Shown: positions 5,503 to 6,916 of the stretch, in pieces
How the letters are laid out: every line of letters starts with the position of its first letter
Numbering within the stretch: the stretch's first letter is position 1
Source: Candidatus Saccharibacteria bacterium UBA2112
GTDB lineage: Bacteria > Patescibacteriota > Saccharimonadia > Saccharimonadales > Saccharimonadaceae
Length of the DNA: 6,916 nucleotides
Reading direction: 5' to 3'
Assembly (NCBI GenBank): GCA_002331045.1
Contig: DCYK01000052.1
Coordinates: forward strand, 1-6,916
Position numbers and translations under genes: made by a program
The notes under the pieces: generated by a model
Database searches by the model: none
Told to the model about the DNA's origin: nothing
The model's input: only the letters and a program-made list of their open reading frames with translations

Positions 5503-6327
5503 ATGACTACAGTAACGAAAGCAATTATACCGGTAGCAGGCTGGGGGACGCGACGCCTGCCGATCACGAAATCAATCGAAAAGTGCATGCTGCCAGTTGG
5601 TAATCGTCCAATTGTTGACTATGTGGTGCGCGATTGTATTCGGGCGGGTATCAACGAGATATTTTTTGTTGTGAACAAGGGGAGTGTTCAGCTACAGCAA
5701 TATTATTCCGATAACCAGCGGTTGAATGAATTTTTGCAATATAATGGCAAGCAAGATTTGATGGAACTAGCGCGTCCACCGCGAAACGTTACCTTTCATT
5801 ACATCGAGCAGGATGCAAACAGTAAGTATGGTACCGCTGTGCCAGTGTCACTCGTTTTTCCGCAGCTGAAAAAAGAGGATTCTGTGGCGGTAATGATGGG
5901 TGATGATTTTATATATAACAGAGATAATTCATCGGAACTAGCGCGTCTGATAGCGGCGACACCACAGGGTGGGAATAGTATGCTTTCTGTTACCGTTCCA
6001 CAGGACCAGGTGAGTCGGTATGGCGTGATTGACTTTGACGAGGAAACAGGGAACTTTCGGGCGATTGTTGAAAAACCACCGATCGAACAAGCGCCAAGTA
6101 ATCAGATAAATGTCAGTAAATACATACTAAATTACGATATGCTGACCAGGATTCACAATTTTTGTCAGATCGATATATCGGGAGAGTACTATATCATTGA
6201 CCCAATTAGTCAGGCGGTAATGGATAACATCACTACTACTGTCGTTCCGGCTCAGGGTGAATATTTGGATTGTGGCAATGTCCATGGCTGGCTTCACGCC
6301 AATCATTTGATTGTCAATCATCAGTAG
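5503..6327 (+). CDS. galU: UTP--glucose-1-phosphate uridylyltransferase-like nucleotidyltransferase
   Basis: This is a cytoplasmic sugar-1-phosphate nucleotidyltransferase of 274 aa, probably making UDP-glucose and pyrophosphate from UTP and glucose-1-phosphate for surface glycan synthesis. The N-terminal nucleotide-binding motif is AGWGTRRLPITK (12-23) with the second conserved Lys27 in EKCMLP. Other landmarks are GDD at 133-135 (metal site), YGVIDF (173-178), VEKPP (189-193), APSN (197-200), GEYYIIDPI (227-235, equivalent to GEIQLTDAI) and LDCGN (255-259). Compared with E. coli GalU it is about 25 residues shorter, has Trp14 where Leu or Met is usual, and has YGTAV (109-113) where GLGHAV is conserved. 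A different sugar or nucleotide is therefore possible. The ATG is chosen because the conserved strand starts at once and TATAAT is seven bases upstream. The family is firm; exact substrate is moderate. Confidence 0.88.
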   Translation: MTTVTKAIIPVAGWGTRRLPITKSIEKCMLPVGNRPIVDYVVRDCIRAGINEIFFVVNKGSVQLQQYYSDNQRLNEFLQYNGKQDLMELARPPRNVTFHYIEQDANSKYGTAVPVSLVFPQLKKEDSVAVMMGDDFIYNRDNSSELARLIAATPQGGNSMLSVTVPQDQVSRYGVIDFDEETGNFRAIVEKPPIEQAPSNQINVSKYILNYDMLTRIHNFCQIDISGEYYIIDPISQAVMDNITTTVVPAQGEYLDCGNVHGWLHANHLIVNHQ

Positions 6328-6351
6328 GTCTTGTAAATAAGTTCCATATCT

Positions 6352-6379
6352 GTTACAGTTAACTACTGATTGTATTAAT
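6352..6379 (+). promoter_or_regulatory. Promoter of rplU
   Basis: An extended -10 (TG, one base, ATTAAT, at 6371-6379) follows GTTACA at 6352-6357 (4 of 6 matches to TTGACA) with a 16-nt spacer. Transcription would begin near 6386, leaving only about 8 nt before the ATG, so the Shine-Dalgarno would sit at or next to the 5' end. The word TTGTATTAAT (6370-6379) closely resembles the boxes before the first gene and the GalU-like gene. Confidence 0.5.
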
Positions 6380-6384
6380 AATAT

Positions 6385-6389
6385 GAGGA
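6385..6389 (+). promoter_or_regulatory. Ribosome binding site of rplU
   Basis: GAGGA lies 4 nt before the ATG at 6394. It contrasts with the SD-less starts of the neighbouring genes. Confidence 0.7.
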
Positions 6390-6393
6390 ACAT

Positions 6394-6699
6394 ATGAAAG
6401 CAGTAATCAAGGTTGGCGGCAAGCAATATTTGGTCGCCGAAAAAGAGACCCTCCTGGTGGACCGCCTCCCGGATGGAACAAAAGAGCTCACACTTGATGC
6501 ACTTCTAACGATTGACGGTGATAAAACCGTCGTCGGTACTCCCCTGGTGAAGGGTGTGAAGGTGAGCGCAAAGGTGACAGAGCCTGAAGTAAAAGGTGAT
6601 AAGATTCGCGTGATCCGGTACAAAAGTAAAAAACGTGTTCACAAAGAAACTGGTCATCGTCAAAAATATAGTGCGATTCAAATCGTTACTATCAAATAA
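6394..6699 (+). CDS. rplU: 50S ribosomal protein L21
   Basis: This is ribosomal protein bL21 of the large subunit, which binds 23S rRNA. The length of 101 aa is normal. The N-terminus KVGGKQYLV (6-14) is the family's typical start, and GTPLVKG (48-54) is a conserved turn. The basic C-terminal part (KSKKRVHKETGHRQKYSAIQI, residues 77-97) contains the GHRQ rRNA-binding signature. The gene has its own promoter and SD, and a terminator begins 9 nt after the stop. In most bacteria rplU is followed by rpmA (L27). Here it is followed by a terminator and an unrelated gene, so rpmA must be elsewhere or absent. Confidence 0.97.
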   Translation: MKAVIKVGGKQYLVAEKETLLVDRLPDGTKELTLDALLTIDGDKTVVGTPLVKGVKVSAKVTEPEVKGDKIRVIRYKSKKRVHKETGHRQKYSAIQIVTIK

Positions 6700-6707
6700 T
6701 GTAAACA

Positions 6708-6735
6708 AGAGGCGCCCGGAAACGGGCGTCTTTTT
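6708..6735 (+). terminator. Rho-independent terminator after rplU
   Basis: The stem GGCGCCCG / CGGGCGTC (8 bp, one G-U wobble) is capped by a GAAA tetraloop at 6719-6722 and flanked by AGA/TTT pairing. It ends in a run of five T (6731-6735). Confidence 0.93.
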
Positions 6736-6738
6736 GTC

Positions 6739-6744
6739 AATAAT
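6739..6744 (+). promoter_or_regulatory. Possible -10 box of the last gene
   Basis: AATAAT (5 of 6 matches) follows the terminator. A start near 6751 would leave a leader of about 5 nt before the ATG at 6756. No -35 is visible because that region is the terminator. Confidence 0.3.
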
Positions 6745-6755
6745 GTATTGAGAGT

Positions 6756-6916
6756 ATGGATAAAGATAAGCTAACAGTACAAAAGACTCGACGAAAAGCA
6801 GCTGATACTTTTTCGATTGAGCCGTTTCAGGCCGAAATTAACGAGCGGTTCGATTCATCCGTTCATGATTCGTTTACAGCCAGGGAATTAGAGCGAATGG
6901 GGAACCTTGCAAATCG
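6756..6916 (+). CDS. Start of an unrecognised gene, cut by the window end
   Basis: The reading frame is open from ATG at 6756 to the last base (53 codons plus two bases). I do not recognise it. The visible N-terminus is hydrophilic and highly charged (MDKDKLTVQKTRRKAAD, then EINERFD, then FTARELERMG), with no signal peptide or membrane segment, so it is likely cytoplasmic. The translation looks like real protein. A possible -10 box stands just before it, directly after the rplU terminator. There is no convincing SD (GAG at 6752-6754 is adjacent to the ATG). It is not L27, whose N-terminus (AHKK...) is distinctive. Confidence 0.6.
   Translation, partial: MDKDKLTVQKTRRKAADTFSIEPFQAEINERFDSSVHDSFTARELERMGNLAN

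Overview
The window looks like a piece of a chromosome from a Patescibacteria/CPR-type bacterium, most likely Candidatus Saccharibacteria (TM7) or a close relative. This is inference. It rests on compact, all-plus-strand packing, a mix of Shine-Dalgarno and leaderless or near-leaderless starts, a CAP-domain protein of the polytopic membrane type common in these lineages, a divergent and short GalU-type nucleotidyltransferase, and rplU standing apart from rpmA. All six complete genes stop at TAA or TAG. The long gene has no in-frame TGA, so the standard bacterial code applies and the UGA=Gly code of Gracilibacteria/SR1 does not.

Layout. (1) 40-642: a 67-aa hydrophilic protein of unknown function, then a 126-aa minimal zinc metallopeptidase of the Zincin_1 type (HExxHxxGxxH), each with its own -10-like box close to the start codon. 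(2) 643-783: a promoter and leader of roughly 115 nt. (3) 784-4458: a 1224-aa secreted, membrane-anchored surface protein. Its order is signal peptide, lamin-tail domain, right-handed beta-helix, concanavalin/LamG-like domain, five Ig-like repeats, acidic linker and a Trp-rich C-terminal anchor. A strong intrinsic terminator follows. (4) 4576-5478: a CAP (SCP/PR-1) domain protein with three predicted membrane segments and the CAP domain outside. (5) 5503-6327: a UTP--glucose-1-phosphate uridylyltransferase-like enzyme with TATAAT placed for a leaderless mRNA. (6) 6394-6699: ribosomal protein L21 with its own promoter, SD and terminator. (7) 6756 to the end: the start of an unrecognised gene, cut by the window edge.

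The central theme is the cell surface: a giant multidomain exposed protein, a membrane-tethered CAP protein, and an enzyme that probably makes a nucleotide sugar for surface glycans. The two surface proteins share a V-L-G tripeptide just outside the membrane, encoded by the same nine bases in two of the three copies. It may be a lineage-specific processing or sorting signal. The terminator at 4501-4533 and the internal promoters suggest that most genes are separately transcribed. Any functional link between them is by theme and proximity, not by a demonstrated operon.
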